Below are positions 30,564 through 30,568 of a stretch of 30,568 nucleotides of DNA, in pieces. The translations under genes and the position numbers were made by a program. The notes beneath the pieces were generated by a model that worked only from the letters and a program-made list of their open reading frames with translations, had not been told where the DNA came from and ran no database searches. Positions within the stretch are counted from its first letter, which is position 1, and each line of letters opens with the position of its first letter. The DNA is from Scatosoma sp045614565 (GTDB taxonomy: Bacteria; Bacillota; Clostridia; Christensenellales; Borkfalkiaceae): assembly GCA_045614565.1 (NCBI GenBank), contig JAZLDG010000023.1, forward strand, positions 1 to 30,568, given 5' to 3'.

Positions 30564-30568
30564 AACAA

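Overview
The window looks like a chromosomal segment from an anaerobic, low-to-mid GC Bacillota (Clostridia-type) bacterium, probably an uncultured gut lineage. Reasons: strong purine-rich Shine-Dalgarno sites, sigma-A-like promoters (TTGACA / 17 nt / TATAAT), a T-box leader in front of ileS, a long PurL carrying its own glutaminase domain, a Thermus/Clostridia-type long IleRS, a short archaeal-like AspRS, and a pur operon in Firmicutes order. No species can be named from the sequence alone. Nothing here is a clear prophage, CRISPR array or insertion sequence.

Layout. 1-1300: left-edge part of an unrecognised gene and a small membrane protein, both on the minus strand. 1381-1890: Amidase_6-type protein. 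1932-11566: a long plus-strand purine operon, purE-purF-purM-purN-purD-purL, plus a PHP-family phosphoesterase, behind a good promoter and an unusually long leader of about 240 nt. 11590-12310: a DUF1858 protein, then tRNA-Glu(CTC) followed by duplicated terminators and a compact multi-hairpin element. 12393-14355: cupin, SDR oxidoreductase (minus) and a stand-alone DUF1071 (phage Sak-type annealing) protein. 14445-14830: minus-strand operon tRNA-fMet, tRNA-Met, tRNA-Glu(TTC). 15051-20198: RNA methyltransferase, two RluA-family pseudouridine synthases and a large secreted membrane-anchored protein of unknown function. 20237-22762: ArsR/SmtB repressor with a Zn/Cd P-type ATPase. 22759-24108: rdgB, a YfcE-type phosphodiesterase and a small XRE regulator. 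24141-24410: a non-coding RNA on the minus strand that I read as 6S RNA. 24413-25237: pyridoxal kinase-like gene (minus). 25372-30252: aspS, then ileS under an Ile (ATC) T-box. 30313-30568: tandem strong promoters running off the right edge, as expected in front of an rRNA or other stable-RNA operon.

How it fits together. The window is mostly core metabolism and translation: purine synthesis to IMP (purC, purH, purB and purK must be elsewhere), tRNA charging, tRNAs, rRNA modification, nucleotide-pool cleaning and 6S control of RNA polymerase. The most unusual points are: (1) a PurF in the operon whose N-terminal cysteine nucleophile is absent (no cysteine before residue 185) and whose oxyanion-loop Asn is Asp, which predicts ammonia-dependent rather than glutamine-dependent chemistry; (2) a structured repeat found behind both tRNA-Glu genes in the same orientation, plus perfect 21-nt inverted copies of a tRNA-Glu 3' end; (3) the long hairpin-bearing leader of the pur operon; (4) a solitary phage-type single-strand annealing protein whose ribosome binding site lies in an inverted repeat.
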